From Ruminococcus sp. (GTDB lineage Bacteria > Bacillota > Clostridia > Oscillospirales > Acutalibacteraceae), in assembly GCA_017473555.1 (NCBI GenBank), contig JAFUKO010000116.1, forward strand, positions 1 to 32,554: 32,554 nucleotides of DNA. Reading direction: 5' to 3'. Made by a program: the position numbers and the translations under genes. The notes below the pieces were generated by a model, which was given only the letters and a program-made list of their open reading frames with translations, was not told the DNA's origin and searched no databases. Of this stretch, positions 32,132 through 32,554 are shown piece after piece. Positions within the stretch are counted from its first letter, which is position 1; every line of letters starts with the position of its first letter.

Positions 32132-32554
32132 ATGGAATTTATTGCAAACGAAGGTAAAAATGTTGAGATAGAAGTTAACGGTGTGACATATATGCGTCAC
32201 GCTATCAAAACCCACTTTGTAAAGCAGGGCGAGAGCTACATCGATATTTTTGAAAAGTACGTTTCTCCGCTTTATGAAGAGGGCGATATCGTTTCTTCTG
32301 CCGAGAAAATCATCGCTCTTTGCCAGAACAGAGTTGTTCGTCGTGATGAGCTTAAAATCGGTTTCTGGGCAAAGCTTTTATCAAAATTTGCGTCACATCC
32401 TGACACAGGTGTCGGCGTTGGTGAAACTATCAAAATGCAGTACGCTATCACAAAATGCGGTTTGCTCAAGGTTTTATGGGCATCATTTGCAGGCGGTGTG
32501 TGCAAGCTTTTTGGTAAGCGTGGCGTTTTCTATGAAATCGTTGGTAGCGATGTA
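32132..32554 (+). CDS. CofE-like (F420-0:gamma-glutamyl ligase family) protein, 3'-truncated
   Basis: ATG 32132 opens a frame that runs without stop to the window end (141 codons), so the gene is cut by the edge. GGGGG lies nine bases upstream and a strong promoter precedes it. The visible part fits the N-terminus of coenzyme F420-0:L-glutamate ligase-like proteins: YVSPLYEEGDIVSSAEKIIA resembles their DGDIVVIAEKIVA region, followed by a Pro/Gly-rich VGVGETIKMQYAI helix and KLFGKRGVFYEIVG. Clostridia of this type are not known for F420 synthesis, so the true role may be ligation of a short peptide or glutamate to another compound. Family assignment is moderate. Confidence 0.72.
   Translation, partial: MEFIANEGKNVEIEVNGVTYMRHAIKTHFVKQGESYIDIFEKYVSPLYEEGDIVSSAEKIIALCQNRVVRRDELKIGFWAKLLSKFASHPDTGVGVGETIKMQYAITKCGLLKVLWASFAGGVCKLFGKRGVFYEIVGSDV

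Noticed and set aside
1-32554. tRNA, rRNA, tmRNA, RNase P RNA, T-box or common riboswitches
   Set aside because: I looked for the main conserved signatures (for example the T-box GGTGG motif, T-arm GGTTCGAATCC, RNase P GAGGAAAGTCC) on both strands and saw no convincing hit; a covariance search would be decisive.

Overview
The window looks like a chromosomal segment of a strictly anaerobic, low-to-mid GC Firmicute of class Clostridia, probably Oscillospiraceae (Ruminococcus-like). The reasons are: an oxygen-sensitive class III ribonucleotide reductase (NrdD/NrdG) with NrdR-type operators, Bacillota-type gene sets (YwlE-like phosphatase, RlmD/RlmCD-type methylase, RecD2, ComFC, DUF896), GGAGG-like ribosome binding sites, and TTGNNN-17-TATAAT-type promoters. 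No tRNA, rRNA, CRISPR array, transposase or prophage gene was seen. Coding density is high except for one gap of about 790 bp.

Layout. (1) 1-668: 3' part of an unrecognised CDS. (2) 773-3630, minus: nrdD-nrdG, preceded by two apparent promoters, each with a pair of NrdR-box-like palindromes. (3) 3946-4430: a gene-free stretch downstream of putP with three direct-repeat copies, several inverted repeats and a strong minus-strand terminator; this is the least explained part of the window. (4) 4421-5971, minus: putP, divergent from (5). (5) 6145-13904, plus: a tightly packed run alr-polA-LMW phosphatase-rimI-tsaD-transglutaminase lipoprotein-ruvX-DUF896, ended by a bidirectional terminator at 13911-13953. 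(6) 13966-18950, minus: a four-gene envelope operon (DUF2079 polytopic protein, lipoprotein, membrane-anchored EEP phosphodiesterase, O-antigen-ligase-like protein). (7) 19096-22057, plus: GNAT acetyltransferase, ApbE lipoprotein, NSS-family sodium symporter. (8) 22257-23873, plus: HtrA-like membrane protease with a Tyr/Gln/Asn-rich cytoplasmic tail. (9) 23942-25315, minus: murC, divergent from (10). (10) 25478-28001, plus: RlmD-like methylase, then an MGMT-like protein overlapping an SDR. (11) 28072-32024, minus: recD2-comFC, then a divergent MreB-like gene with its own promoter. (12) 32132 to the window end, plus: 5' part of a CofE/F420-ligase-like gene.

Most genes are housekeeping: dNTP supply (nrdDG), replication, repair and recombination (polA, ruvX, recD2, MGMT-like), cell wall (alr, murC, MreB-like), tRNA/rRNA/ribosomal protein modification (tsaD, rimI, rlmD) and sodium-coupled uptake (putP, NSS). 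The parts most worth a second look are the repeat/structure cluster behind putP, the doubled NrdR control region, the DUF2079/EEP/ligase envelope operon, the divergent stand-alone MreB paralogue and the low-complexity tail on HtrA. All functions are inferred from motifs read by eye; no database search was run.
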